A stretch of DNA of 35,856 nt from DASTPP01 sp035762175 (lineage in GTDB: Bacteria; Myxococcota_A; Polyangia; Polyangiales; Polyangiaceae). The position numbers were made by a program, and so were the translations under genes. The notes beneath the pieces are model-generated. The model was not told the DNA's origin. It worked only from the letters and a program-made list of their open reading frames with translations, and did no database searches. The stretch is taken from contig DASTPP010000002.1 of NCBI GenBank assembly GCA_035762175.1, positions 1-35,856 on the forward strand, written 5' to 3'. Below, one piece after another: positions 7,610 through 16,967 of the stretch; the first letter of the stretch is position 1, and each line of letters opens with the position of its first letter.

Positions 7610-8593
7610 TCAGTGTACACGCGGAGCCCCCGCCGACCAGGCGAGCAACAGCGCCGAGGCCGCCGCCGCGAGCGCCGCGCCCGTCCCGAGCGCGACGGCG
7701 GGCCCGAAGGCCTGCCAGAGCCAGCCGGTCAGGAGCCCCGCGGGCAGCGCGCCCAGCCCGGTCAAGAAGTTGTAGGCCCCGAACGCGCGCCCCCTCGCCT
7801 CGGCCGGCGAGAGGTGCGCCGGCAGCGCCGCGAGCGGCACCCCCGCGTCGCGCGCCCGCAGGAGCGAGAACGCGTCGGACGAGTTGCCGAGGCAGAAGAT
7901 CGACACGATCGCGAGGTAGGTGCCGAAGGCGCGGGGCAGGCGCGCCCGGGCGGCGCCCGCGGCCGGGGCGGGGGGGGCGGGGGGCGCCTCGGGCTCGCGC
8001 ACGACGAGCACGCAGGCGAGCGAGAGCAGCCCCGGCACGATCGTCAGCCAGAAGACGCGCCGCAGCGGCCAGCCGAGCCCGAGCAGCAGGCTCGCGACGA
8101 GCGGGCCGACGACCGCGCCCGCGTGGTCCATCGCCCGGTGCAGCCCGAAGGCGCGCCCCGCCTGGCCCGGCGGCGCCACGGCCGCGAGCAGCGCGTCGCG
8201 CGGCGACGAGCGCAGCCCCTTGACCACCCGATCGCTCACCCGCACCGCCAGCACGTGCCAGGGCTGGGCCGCGAGCGCGACGAGCGGGCGCGCCAGCGTC
8301 GCCACCCCGTAGCCGAGCAAGACGAGCGGCTTCTTCGCCGGCGCCCGGTCGGAAAGGCGCCCCGAGACCAGCTTGAGTACGCTCGCGGTCGCGTCGGCGA
8401 GCCCCTCGAGGAGGCCGAGGAACGCGGGCGCCGCCCCGAGCCCGGCGAGGAACACCATCTCGCTGCCGACGTCGGTGAAGAAGCTCGTCAGCCCGAGCGC
8501 GAACACCGCGCGCGGCAAGAGCGCGCGCCGCCGCCCCGCCCCCGCCGCCTCGCCGCCGCCCTCGCCGGAGCCGTCGCCCATCGCGCCGACCAT
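7610..8593 (-). CDS. MFS transporter with an apparent internal deletion
   Basis: This is a major facilitator superfamily inner-membrane transporter. Hydrophobic helices are visible from about residue 28 to the end, and the first half carries the expected loop GRLSDRAPAKKPL (78-90). The protein has 327 residues where this MFS group is usually near 400. Residues around 252-260 (VPLAALP) run directly into AHLSPAEARGRAFG, a segment that normally comes only after two further helices and a second GxLSDRxGR-type loop. An in-frame loss of roughly 70-75 residues at about 7815-7825 is therefore suspected. This would remove part of the second six-helix bundle, and transport function is doubtful. ATG 8593 is preceded by a GGGGCGG-type ribosome-binding site. 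The gene heads a two-gene unit with the prephenate dehydratase. Confidence 0.85.
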   Translation of the reverse strand: MVGAMGDGSGEGGGEAAGAGRRRALLPRAVFALGLTSFFTDVGSEMVFLAGLGAAPAFLGLLEGLADATASVLKLVSGRLSDRAPAKKPLVLLGYGVATLARPLVALAAQPWHVLAVRVSDRVVKGLRSSPRDALLAAVAPPGQAGRAFGLHRAMDHAGAVVGPLVASLLLGLGWPLRRVFWLTIVPGLLSLACVLVVREPEAPPAPPAPAAGAARARLPRAFGTYLAIVSIFCLGNSSDAFSLLRARDAGVPLAALPAHLSPAEARGRAFGAYNFLTGLGALPAGLLTGWLWQAFGPAVALGTGAALAAAASALLLAWSAGAPRVH

Positions 8594-8810
8594 GCCACCG
8601 CCCCGGCGAACGCAAAAGGTGCGCCTCGTCGGGCCGCAATCAGCCCCCGGTCGGGTCTCGGTGACCGGCGTTGTCGGGCGGTCAGTGTTTTGGCGGACAC
8701 GCCACGCCCCTCGCCCGTGGCTTCGACGTGCTCGATCCGAGCGCCACGTTGGGTACGCCAGCGGGCTACGTTCGGGGCCGCGAGTTTTGCAACAAAAAAC
8801 GGCGCCGCGT

Positions 8811-8832
8811 CCGAAGGTTTTTCTCCCTTCGG
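8811..8832. promoter_or_regulatory. Inverted repeat in the leader of the histidine kinase gene
   Basis: CCGAAGG (8811-8817) and CCTTCGG (8826-8832) form perfect 7-base arms around a T-rich 8-base loop, 27 bases before the kinase start codon. It could be a leader hairpin or an operator. The surrounding gap (8594-8859) is AT-richer near its right end and otherwise holds no recognisable gene. Confidence 0.35.
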
Positions 8833-8859
8833 GCGACGCAACATTGAGGAGCGCGAACC

Positions 8860-10005
8860 ATGGACTACAAAAGCATGGGGCGTGACGCTTGCGGGGCGTT
8901 GGGGGGTGACTGGCTGTGCGACGAGGCCGCCGCGGGGCCTTGCGGCGGCGACGCCACCGACACCTTCGAGGTCGTCGATGCGTACGAGAGCGACGTCGGG
9001 GGGCACGAGGCGCCCGGCGTCCGGCCCGACCCGGTGCGCCCCCGCCCGGCCCGCCGGCGGGCGGGGCGCTCGAGGGCCCGCCTCCGCCTCGCGCTTTCGC
9101 GCGCGCGCGCCGAGCTCGAGCGCCGCGGGCGCGAGGTCGAGGCGCTCGCGTCCGCCGCCGAGCGCGAGCGGCGGCTGGCCGACCAGCGGGCCGGGCTGCT
9201 CGGGCGCGAGCTGACGGCTCGCCACCTCGCCGAGAAGTCGAATCGGCTGAAAGACGAATTGTTGCTCGCCGTCTCGAACGAGCTGCGCGCGCCCGTCTCG
9301 GCCATCCTCGGCTGGGCCGTCCTGCTCGCCGCCGAGCGCCGCCCCGACGCCGCGGCGCTCGCCAAGGGCCTCGGCGTCATCGAGCGCAGCGCCCGCGCGC
9401 AGCAGCGCATGGTCGAAGACCTGCTCGACCTCGCGCGCATCGGGCGCGGCGAGATGCGCCTCGAGACCGCGCCGGTCGACCTCGAGGGCGTCGCCCGCGA
9501 GGCGCTCGAGGCGACGCGGCCCGCCGCCAAGGCGGCGCGCGTCGAGCTGCAGCTCGAGGCCCCCGGCGACGCCTGCCCGATCGTCGGCGACGGAAAGCGG
9601 CTCCGGCAGGTGCTCGTCAACTTGCTCTCGAACGGCGTGAAGTTCACCCCCGCCGGCGGCCGGGTCGTCTTGAGCCTCGGGCGGCGCGGCGACGGCGTCG
9701 CCGTCGAGGTGCGCGACACGGGCCGCGGCATCCACGCCTCGCGCCTGCCGCACGCCTTCGATCGATTCCGGCCGGGCGGCATCGACCCGACGGCGCGCGC
9801 GGCCGAGGGCGGGCTCGGCCTGGGCCTGGCCATCGTCAAGCACCTGGTCGAGCTGCACGACGGCTCGGTCGAGGCCGAGAGCGACGGCGAGGGCAAGGGC
9901 TCGACCTTCCGGGTGACGCTGCCCGCGGCGGCCACCCGGCCCCAGCCCATGGCCCCGAGGGCCGTCCGCTCCGAGCCCCCGCGCTCAGCGTACGTCGCCC
10001 CGTAG
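8860..10005 (+). CDS. Soluble sensor histidine kinase homologue with Asn in place of the phospho-His
   Basis: The architecture is that of a two-component kinase: an N-terminal region without a recognised sensor domain, an Arg/Glu-rich coiled coil (about 70-130), a HisKA dimerisation domain and a HATPase domain. The ATP-binding boxes are intact: N box NLLSNGVKF, G1 DTGRGI and G2 GLGLGLAIVK. The H box, usually SHELRTPL, reads SNELRAPV, so the phospho-acceptor is Asn140, codon AAC at 9277-9279. Classical autophosphorylation should be impossible; the protein may be a pseudokinase or scaffold, or act on a partner. There is no transmembrane helix, so it is probably cytoplasmic. ATG 8860 has GAGGAG at 8846-8851. 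No response regulator is adjacent, and its end overlaps the convergent acyltransferase gene by 21 bases. Confidence 0.9.
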   Translation: MDYKSMGRDACGALGGDWLCDEAAAGPCGGDATDTFEVVDAYESDVGGHEAPGVRPDPVRPRPARRRAGRSRARLRLALSRARAELERRGREVEALASAAERERRLADQRAGLLGRELTARHLAEKSNRLKDELLLAVSNELRAPVSAILGWAVLLAAERRPDAAALAKGLGVIERSARAQQRMVEDLLDLARIGRGEMRLETAPVDLEGVAREALEATRPAAKAARVELQLEAPGDACPIVGDGKRLRQVLVNLLSNGVKFTPAGGRVVLSLGRRGDGVAVEVRDTGRGIHASRLPHAFDRFRPGGIDPTARAAEGGLGLGLAIVKHLVELHDGSVEAESDGEGKGSTFRVTLPAAATRPQPMAPRAVRSEPPRSAYVAP

Positions 10006-10743
10006 GGCGCAGACCCGAGCCCGTAGCGAGCTCGCGCAGAGGCCCCCGGGGGCGAGCGCGGGCGCGACGACGACCTCGACGCGGGGCCGGGGCCCCGGCA
10101 GCCGCTTCTTCGGGGCGCGCGAGAAGAGGCCGCCGTAGAGGCCCCGCAGCGCCGCGGGCACGACCGGCACCGGCCGGCGCGAGAGCACCCGCTCGACGCC
10201 CCGGCGGAAGGGGCCGACCTCGCCGTCTTTGGTCAGCCGCCCCTCGGGGAAGATGGCCACGACCTCGCCCGCCGCGAGCGCGGCGTCGATGGCCTCGAGC
10301 GCGCCGCGATAAAGGCCCGGGTCTTCGGCCTCGGCCGCGACGGCGATGCCGCCGACCAGGCGCAAGAGCCCGCCGAGCAGCGGCACGCGCGCGAGCTTGT
10401 GCCAATACACGAAGCGCAAGGGGTAGGGGCAGGCCGCGGCCAGCACGAGCGCGTCGAGGTACGAGACGTGGTTGCAGACGACGAGCGCCGGCCCCCGCGC
10501 GGGCAGCGCCCCCGCGCCCCGGACGCGCAGGCGCAGAAGGCAGCGCAGCGCGAGCGCGACGACCGCGCGCATCGCCCGCCGCAGCGCGAGGCGCTCGGGG
10601 GCCGGGGCCGGCGGGGCAGGCATCGCCTCGCCCGAGGCCGTGACGTGCCGAGGGCCCGCCGCCGGCGTAGCGGCCCGCGTCAGGGGGAGGTGCGACCGGC
10701 CCGCGCCCAGCAGCTGCGATTGGAGATTCGCCTCGATGCTCAT
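9985..10743 (-). CDS. 1-acyl-sn-glycerol-3-phosphate acyltransferase (PlsC family)
   Basis: This is a membrane-associated acyltransferase that would transfer a fatty acyl group to lysophosphatidic acid or a related acceptor in phospholipid synthesis. The catalytic NHxxxxD motif is NHVSYLD at 91-97, and the acceptor-binding motif FPEGRLT is at 165-171. A hydrophobic stretch at about 58-72 could dip into the membrane. The start is uncertain: ATG 10743 gives 252 residues, while ATG 10623 gives a 212-residue core protein with GAGG just upstream. Exact substrate cannot be stated, since paralogues acylate ornithine lipids and other acceptors. Its 3' end overlaps the histidine kinase gene tail-to-tail by 21 bases. 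Confidence 0.9.
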   Translation of the reverse strand: MSIEANLQSQLLGAGRSHLPLTRAATPAAGPRHVTASGEAMPAPPAPAPERLALRRAMRAVVALALRCLLRLRVRGAGALPARGPALVVCNHVSYLDALVLAAACPYPLRFVYWHKLARVPLLGGLLRLVGGIAVAAEAEDPGLYRGALEAIDAALAAGEVVAIFPEGRLTKDGEVGPFRRGVERVLSRRPVPVVPAALRGLYGGLFSRAPKKRLPGPRPRVEVVVAPALAPGGLCASSLRARVCALRGDVR

Positions 10744-10863
10744 GCTTCGAGGGCCCCTAAAAGCGCGAACCGTGCCGGGCCGGGGCGCGGGGCCGCCCAA
10801 GGCCTTTTTCGGCTCGATGGGCGCCCTCGACGCCTCGCCGAGCGTTGGCCTCAGGCTGGCCCG

Positions 10864-10902
10864 TGTACAATGGATGTACACAGCCTATCCATCCATTGTA
10901 CA
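10864..10902. promoter_or_regulatory. Perfect 13-bp inverted repeat with three TGTACA sites, likely operator
   Basis: TGTACAATGGATG (10864-10876) and its exact reverse complement CATCCATTGTACA (10890-10902) flank a 13-base spacer. The hexamer palindrome TGTACA occurs three times, at 10864-10869, 10875-10880 and 10897-10902. This AT-rich island stands out sharply from the GC-rich flanks. It sits between the divergent acyltransferase and sigma-54 activator genes, about 100 bases before the activator start. Symmetry and position suggest a dimeric regulator site, possibly autoregulation. The owner of the site is unknown, and I see no clear -24/-12 sigma-54 promoter. Confidence 0.6.
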
Positions 10903-11000
10903 TACCCCTCCCGCCCCTCGTGGGCCCGGCGAGAGCCCCGCCGCCCTCGCCCGCCGCCCTTGACCGCCGCCCTCGCCCGCCGCCCTCGCCCGCCGCCCCC

Positions 11001-12506
<1,506 letters not shown>

Positions 12507-12524
12507 GCCCGTTTCGTGGCCGCG

Positions 12525-12545
12525 CTACGCCCCGCCAGAGCGTAG
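12525..12545. terminator. Small hairpin between convergent genes
   Basis: CTACGC (12525-12530) can pair with GCGTAG (12540-12545) around a 9-base loop, 19 bases after the activator stop codon and before the convergent esterase stop. A terminator role is plausible but weakly supported, as no T tract follows. Confidence 0.3.
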
Positions 12546-12643
12546 GGGCGGGCGCAGGTCACCCGTGCAATCTCGCCTCACGTCGCGCGCTGCCCCGGTA
12601 GCCCCTTGGGGGCGCCGTGGGGGGCCGGGCCGGCGACGTCCCC

Positions 12644-14002
12644 TCAAAGGCCCGTGGGGTAGGTCTCGGCGAGATCGGCCTCGTGACGCTCGACCGCGTG
12701 CAATGGCTCGAGGGCGCGGGAGCGTTCGATGTAGAGCAGCGCGTCGTAGCGGCGGGGCAGCACGGTGGGCACATAATTGCCGTAGCGCTCGAACGAGGGC
12801 CGGTAGACGACCCCCACGGCCCGGTGCCCCCTCGGCTCGAGCAGAGCGGGCGCGGAGGCTTGGCCGCCGAAGAGAAAGAGCGCGTCGCCTCGGCCGACGC
12901 GGTGCAGCGCATCTTCGTGGCTCTTCTCGCGCCCGGGCGGCACGGTCATGACGCGCATCGGTGCGCCCCAGGCGTCGCCGGCGATGACCGTGCCCTCGTA
13001 GGTCGAAAAGCCGACGAGCACGACGCCCTCGGCCCCGTGGCGCTCGCGGACGAGCTGGCCGACGTTGATCTCGCCCTCGTCGATCATGTCCGTATAGCGC
13101 GCGTCGCCGATGTGCGTATTGTGCTCCCAGACGATGGCCTTGGCGGCGGGCCCGTGAAAGCGCATGAGCCGCTCGAGCGTCTCGGCCATGTGGCCGTCGC
13201 GGACGTTCCACGAGGCGTGGCCGCTCGAGACCATCGAGCGGTAGTAGGCCTCGGCGTTCTTGGCGACGAGCGCGTTCTGCTCGGCGTGAAAGTGCGCCTC
13301 GCGGCCGCCGTCGGCGTAGGCGTAGCCGGAGGCCGAGGCGCGCAGCTCGGAGAGCACGCGCGCGACTTCGTCTTGGCAGCCGGGGGGCGAGAGCGAGGCG
13401 CCCCAGGCGTAGTTCTCGGCCTCCTCGCCGTACGGGGCGAAGCACTCGTAGGCGCCCCTGGCGCGCGCGGCCGAGGAGGGGTCGACCTTCTCGAGGTAGC
13501 GCACGACCTCGGCCATCGACTCCCAGAGGCTGTAGACGTCGAGGCCGTAGAAGCCGACCCGCGCCTGCGGCGGGAGGCGTCCGTTTCTCGTGCGCAGCCA
13601 GGCGACGAGCTCGAGCACCTCGCGGTTGGCCCACATCCAGGTGGGCCAGCGGTCGAAGGCGTGCAGGGCCTCGAAGGCGGTCTCGGGGGCGTCCGGGGCG
13701 AGCTTGACGTAGGCGTTGACGCGCTCGCAGTCGGGCCAGTCGCCCTCGACCGCGACGAACGAGAAGCCCTTCTCTTCGACGAGGCGCTTGGTGATGCGCG
13801 CGCGCCAGTCGTAGAACTCGTGCGTGCCGTGCGTCGCCTCGCCGAGCAGCACGTAGCGCGCGTCGCCGATGCGCTCGAGCAAGGGGTCGAGATCGCGATC
13901 GCCCCCGAGCGGTTTCGCGAGCGGCTCGAGCGCCCGTACGACCTCCTCGATGGGGGCGGCCCCGCGTTCCACCAAGCGTTCGAAGCGTCCTCGTTTGGCC
14001 AT
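12644..14002 (-). CDS. Erythromycin esterase family hydrolase
   Basis: This 452-residue protein belongs to the EreA/EreB-like superfamily, which hydrolyses macrolide lactones in its resistance members and has unknown substrates in most environmental members. The family signature GEATHGTHEFY lies at 54-64, giving the Glu55/His58 pair expected at the active site. Also visible are EGDWPDCERVN (from about 85), WMWANREV, FYGLDVYSLW and the downstream histidine segment VWEHNTHIGDA. There is no signal peptide, so it is probably cytoplasmic. ATG 14002 is preceded by GGAGG with 6-base spacing. The gene stands alone, convergent with the activator and divergent from the HTTM operon. Resistance should not be assumed from family membership. 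Confidence 0.92.
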   Translation of the reverse strand: MAKRGRFERLVERGAAPIEEVVRALEPLAKPLGGDRDLDPLLERIGDARYVLLGEATHGTHEFYDWRARITKRLVEEKGFSFVAVEGDWPDCERVNAYVKLAPDAPETAFEALHAFDRWPTWMWANREVLELVAWLRTRNGRLPPQARVGFYGLDVYSLWESMAEVVRYLEKVDPSSAARARGAYECFAPYGEEAENYAWGASLSPPGCQDEVARVLSELRASASGYAYADGGREAHFHAEQNALVAKNAEAYYRSMVSSGHASWNVRDGHMAETLERLMRFHGPAAKAIVWEHNTHIGDARYTDMIDEGEINVGQLVRERHGAEGVVLVGFSTYEGTVIAGDAWGAPMRVMTVPPGREKSHEDALHRVGRGDALFLFGGQASAPALLEPRGHRAVGVVYRPSFERYGNYVPTVLPRRYDALLYIERSRALEPLHAVERHEADLAETYPTGL

Positions 14003-14241
14003 CCGCGCCTCCGCCGGGCCGGGCCGCGGGGGCTAGCGCCCCGCTCCCGCTCGCGTCAGGTGACACCCGTCTTCGTCGCCCGAGGGCGAATGAAAAGAGC
14101 GTGCCAGCGCCCCACTCGCGCCCGGCGCTCGGCGGCCCGGGGCGGCTCCCGGGGGCCTGCGCCCGGCCCGCGGGGCGAGCGGGCTTGCGTCCTTTCGTCC
14201 GCTGGCGCAAGCGGGGGCGTGATGGGCGGCGAGAAGGCGTG

Positions 14242-15018
14242 ATGAGTGCAGAGTCCCCCGAGGGGCGCGGGGGCGAACCGGGCCCCGGGGCTTCGTCGCC
14301 GGCGCCGGCCCCGGGCGGCCCCGGGGCGCCGGCGGCCGCGCCCGAGCCTCGCGGCCAGGCCCGTCGCCGGCGCCTGCGCGTCGCCCGCCTGCGCGCCGCC
14401 CTGATCGCCCTGGCCTTGCTGGTGCAAGGCGTCGCGGCCTACCCCTTCCCGCCGCTGACGACCGAGCGCCTCGCCCGGCCCGACCGCCAGCGCGAGCTCG
14501 CCCGCTGGTCCGAGCGCCTCGGGCGCGTCGGTCTGCGCCGCTCGCCCGACGAGCTCGCCGCCCTGGCCGTGGCCTGGTCGGGCCGCCTCGACGGGGCGCG
14601 CGCGCGGGCCCTCGCGCCCTTTCAGCCCTACTTCGACGTCACCCGCACCGACCAGCGCTGGGGGCTCTTTCTCGAGGCGCACGCGCACCGCTACCGAATG
14701 CACGTCGAGTCGCAAGACGCTTCGGGCGCGTGGACGCTGCGCTACCGCCCGCTCGACCCCGCGGCGCGCGAGCTGGCGAGCCAGCTCGAATACCGCCGCA
14801 TGCGCGCCGCTTGGAACCCCCGCTCCCAGGGCACGCGCGAGCCCTACAAGCCCTTCGTGAGCTGGGTCGCGAACGCGCTCTTCGCGCGCGAGCCGGGGGT
14901 GCGGGCGGTGCGCGTCCGGATGGAGCGCTTTCACATCCCGCGGCCCGGCGAGGCGCCCGACCCCGAGACGAGCTGGCACTTCGAAGAGCTGCGCCGCCGC
15001 CCGCGGAGGGGCCCGTGA
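14242..15018 (+). CDS. Membrane-anchored protein coupled to an HTTM protein
   Basis: I do not recognise a named domain. The 258-residue protein begins with a Pro/Gly/Ala-rich tail of about 40 residues and an Arg-rich stop (RRRRLRVARLR). One membrane helix follows (about 49-67), then a soluble region with many aromatic and Arg residues that would be periplasmic if the positive-inside rule holds. ATG 14242 has AGAAGG 5 bases upstream. Its TGA stop overlaps the GTG start of the next gene (GTGA), so the two are translationally coupled. A helper or assembly role for the HTTM protein is inferred. Proteins of this kind beside HTTM genes are, to my knowledge, uncharacterised. Confidence 0.75.
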   Translation: MSAESPEGRGGEPGPGASSPAPAPGGPGAPAAAPEPRGQARRRRLRVARLRAALIALALLVQGVAAYPFPPLTTERLARPDRQRELARWSERLGRVGLRRSPDELAALAVAWSGRLDGARARALAPFQPYFDVTRTDQRWGLFLEAHAHRYRMHVESQDASGAWTLRYRPLDPAARELASQLEYRRMRAAWNPRSQGTREPYKPFVSWVANALFAREPGVRAVRVRMERFHIPRPGEAPDPETSWHFEELRRRPRRGP

Positions 15019-16199
15019 GCGCGGAAGGGCCGGCAAGCGCGCCCGCGGGCGGCGGCGGGTCGGCGGCGGTGGGCGGGGCCGCATCGGCGGGCGACAAGGC
15101 GTCAGCGGGCGGCAGCGCGGCGACGCCAGCGGGCGGGGGCGGCCGGGGTACGGCGCGGCGCGGGGTCTTCGGCGGGGCGCGGCGGGCGGCCCGGGCCTGG
15201 GTGTCGTTCTGGGATCGCCGCGAGCACCCCGCTTCGCTCGCCCTCGTGCGCATCTTCGTCGCCGCCACGATCGCCGCTGACTACGCGCAGGTCGCCGCCC
15301 TCGGCCTGGTCGGCGTGCTCTGGGCGCCCGCGGCCGAGGGCGGGCTCAGCGCCGCGAGGCCCGGGGCGCCGCTCTGCCAGGCCTTCGCGTGGTTCGGCCC
15401 CTCGGCCGCGACGGCGCGCGCCGTCTTCGGCGTCGCGCTCGCCTCCGCGCTCTGCCTCGGCGTCGGGCTCTTCTCCCGCGCGAGCGCCCTCGTGCTGCTG
15501 CTCGCCTCGGCCCAGCTCGGCCACATCCTGCCCGACGGCGACCGGGGCATCGACACGCTCTTGCGCAACGCGCTCGTCGTGCTCTGCCTCTCGCCCGCCG
15601 GCGAGACCTGGTCGGTCGACGCGCGGCGCCGCCGCGGCGCCTGGTCCGCGCCGGCGGGGCTGCTCGCGCCCGCCTGGCCCCGCTACCTGCTCGTCGCGCA
15701 GCTCGTCGTCCTTTACTTCTCGGCCGGCGCGCAAAAGCTCTCGTCGCCCTGGTCGGCCGCGGGCGGGTATTCGGCGCTTTATTACCTCCTGAACCACCCG
15801 CACTACGCCACCTTCGACTTCCGCTGGACGGGCCGGGTCTACCCGCTCACCCAGTTCGGCACTTTCATGACCTTGCTCTTCGAGCAGAGCGCGCCGCTCG
15901 TGCCGCTCGCGCTCTACTACCGCGCGACGCGCGAGCGGCCGGGGCGCCTGCGCCGGCTCTTCAACCGGTCGCGCTTCTTCGCGGCCTGGGTGTTCACCGG
16001 CGCCGCGTTCCACCTGCTGTTGGCGGTCACGATGAACCTCGGCATCTTCCCCTGGGGCGTGCTCGCGCTCTACCCCGCGCTCTTCGCGCCGCGCGAGATC
16101 ATGGCCTTTCTGTCGCGCGCGCGGCGCCCGCTCGGCCCCCGCGCGCGGGCGGACGCGGGCGGGCCGGCCGGCCCTGCCGCCTCGACGCCCCTGACCTAG
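15015..16199 (+). CDS. HTTM-domain (vitamin K-dependent gamma-carboxylase-like) membrane protein
   Basis: This is a multi-pass inner-membrane protein of the HTTM family, the membrane domain shared with vertebrate gamma-glutamyl carboxylase. The first 55 or so residues are low-complexity Ala/Gly/Ser. The hydrophobic core then starts with HPASLALVRIFVAATIAADY, continues with several helices including HILPDGDRGIDTLLRNALVVLCLSPAG, and has the family-like segment VLYFSAGAQKLSSPWSAAGGYSALYYLL. Predicted helices continue to the C terminus. The start is GTG 15015, set by GGAGG at 15005-15009 and the GTGA overlap with the preceding stop. Function is unknown for most bacterial members; a lumenal carboxylase domain is not evident here. 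Confidence 0.85.
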   Translation: MSAEGPASAPAGGGGSAAVGGAASAGDKASAGGSAATPAGGGGRGTARRGVFGGARRAARAWVSFWDRREHPASLALVRIFVAATIAADYAQVAALGLVGVLWAPAAEGGLSAARPGAPLCQAFAWFGPSAATARAVFGVALASALCLGVGLFSRASALVLLLASAQLGHILPDGDRGIDTLLRNALVVLCLSPAGETWSVDARRRRGAWSAPAGLLAPAWPRYLLVAQLVVLYFSAGAQKLSSPWSAAGGYSALYYLLNHPHYATFDFRWTGRVYPLTQFGTFMTLLFEQSAPLVPLALYYRATRERPGRLRRLFNRSRFFAAWVFTGAAFHLLLAVTMNLGIFPWGVLALYPALFAPREIMAFLSRARRPLGPRARADAGGPAGPAASTPLT

Positions 16200-16284
16200 G
16201 CCCTCGTTCGAGGGGCCGGGCGGGTCGACGTTTCTCGTCGTGGCGGGGCGAAATGTGGCCCCCGCGGCGGCCTCGAGCTCGGCC

Positions 16285-16312
16285 TTGTCAGCTCGGGGGC
16301 GCATGGTATGGT
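16285..16312 (+). promoter_or_regulatory. Sigma-70-like promoter of the glutathione S-transferase gene
   Basis: TTGTCA (16285-16290) matches five of six consensus -35 bases. A 16-base spacer leads to TATGGT (16307-16312), preceded by TGG as in an extended -10. The expected transcript start near 16319 leaves a short leader with AGGAGG at 16331-16336, which fits the downstream gene well. Confidence 0.5.
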
Positions 16313-16341
16313 CCGCGCCCCGTCAGCGGTAGGAGGTTGTG

Positions 16342-16950
16342 ATGAAGCTCTATATCAGCCCTGGCTCTTGTTCCCTTTCGCCCCACATCGCCCTACGCGA
16401 AGCTGGCCTCACGTTCGACCTCGAGAAGGTGATGCTGGCCACCCGCAAGACCGAGGGCGGCGTCGACTTCGCGCTCATCAACCCGAAGGGCTACGTGCCC
16501 GTCCTCGAGCTCGACGACGGGCAGCGGCTGACCGAGGGCGTGGCCATCGTGCAGTACATTGCCGACCAGAAGCCCGCGTCGAAGCTGGCGCCGCCGGCCG
16601 GCTCGTTCGAGCGTTACCGGTTTCAAGAGACGCTCACCTTCATCTCGACCGAGCTGCACAAGACCTTCGCGCCGCTCTTCAACCCGAAGACGCCGGCCGA
16701 GTACAAGACGATGTCGATCGAGCGCATCGGCCAGCGCTTCGACTATCTGTCGAAAGAGCTCGCGGGCAAGGCCTTCTTGATGGGCGACACCTTCACGGTC
16801 GCCGACGGCTACCTCTTCACCATCTTGAATTGGACGAACTTCGTCGGCATCGACCTCGGCCGCTGGCCGACCCTCAAAGAGTACCACGGGCGCGTCGCCT
16901 CGCGGCCGAACGTGCGCGCGGCGCTCGAGGCCGAGGGCCTGGTCAAGTAG
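16342..16950 (+). CDS. gstA: Beta-class glutathione S-transferase
   Basis: This cytosolic enzyme would conjugate or transfer glutathione to electrophiles, or act as a glutathione-dependent reductase. It has 202 residues, the normal length for bacterial beta-class enzymes. It begins MKLYISPGSCSLSPHIALREAG, giving the class-defining Cys10. The thioredoxin-like N-terminal domain contains PKGYVPVLELDDG with the cis-Pro after Val, and the helical C-terminal domain contains GDTFTVADGYLF. ATG 16342 is favoured over the GTG at 16339 because AGGAGG (16331-16336) then has proper 5-base spacing. It is probably a single-gene unit from the promoter just upstream; the next gene is convergent. Confidence 0.95.
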   Translation: MKLYISPGSCSLSPHIALREAGLTFDLEKVMLATRKTEGGVDFALINPKGYVPVLELDDGQRLTEGVAIVQYIADQKPASKLAPPAGSFERYRFQETLTFISTELHKTFAPLFNPKTPAEYKTMSIERIGQRFDYLSKELAGKAFLMGDTFTVADGYLFTILNWTNFVGIDLGRWPTLKEYHGRVASRPNVRAALEAEGLVK

Positions 16951-16967
16951 CGCCCGGCGCCCCGGCG

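Noticed and set aside
10845..11000. Upstream extension of the sigma-54 activator into the palindrome
   Set aside because: It would encode Pro-rich low complexity and place an operator-like element inside the gene; the ATG at 11001 is simpler, although not proven.
16951..16967. Hairpin between the glutathione transferase and STAS-like stops
   Set aside because: Only 4-base arms in GC-rich sequence; not distinguishable from chance.
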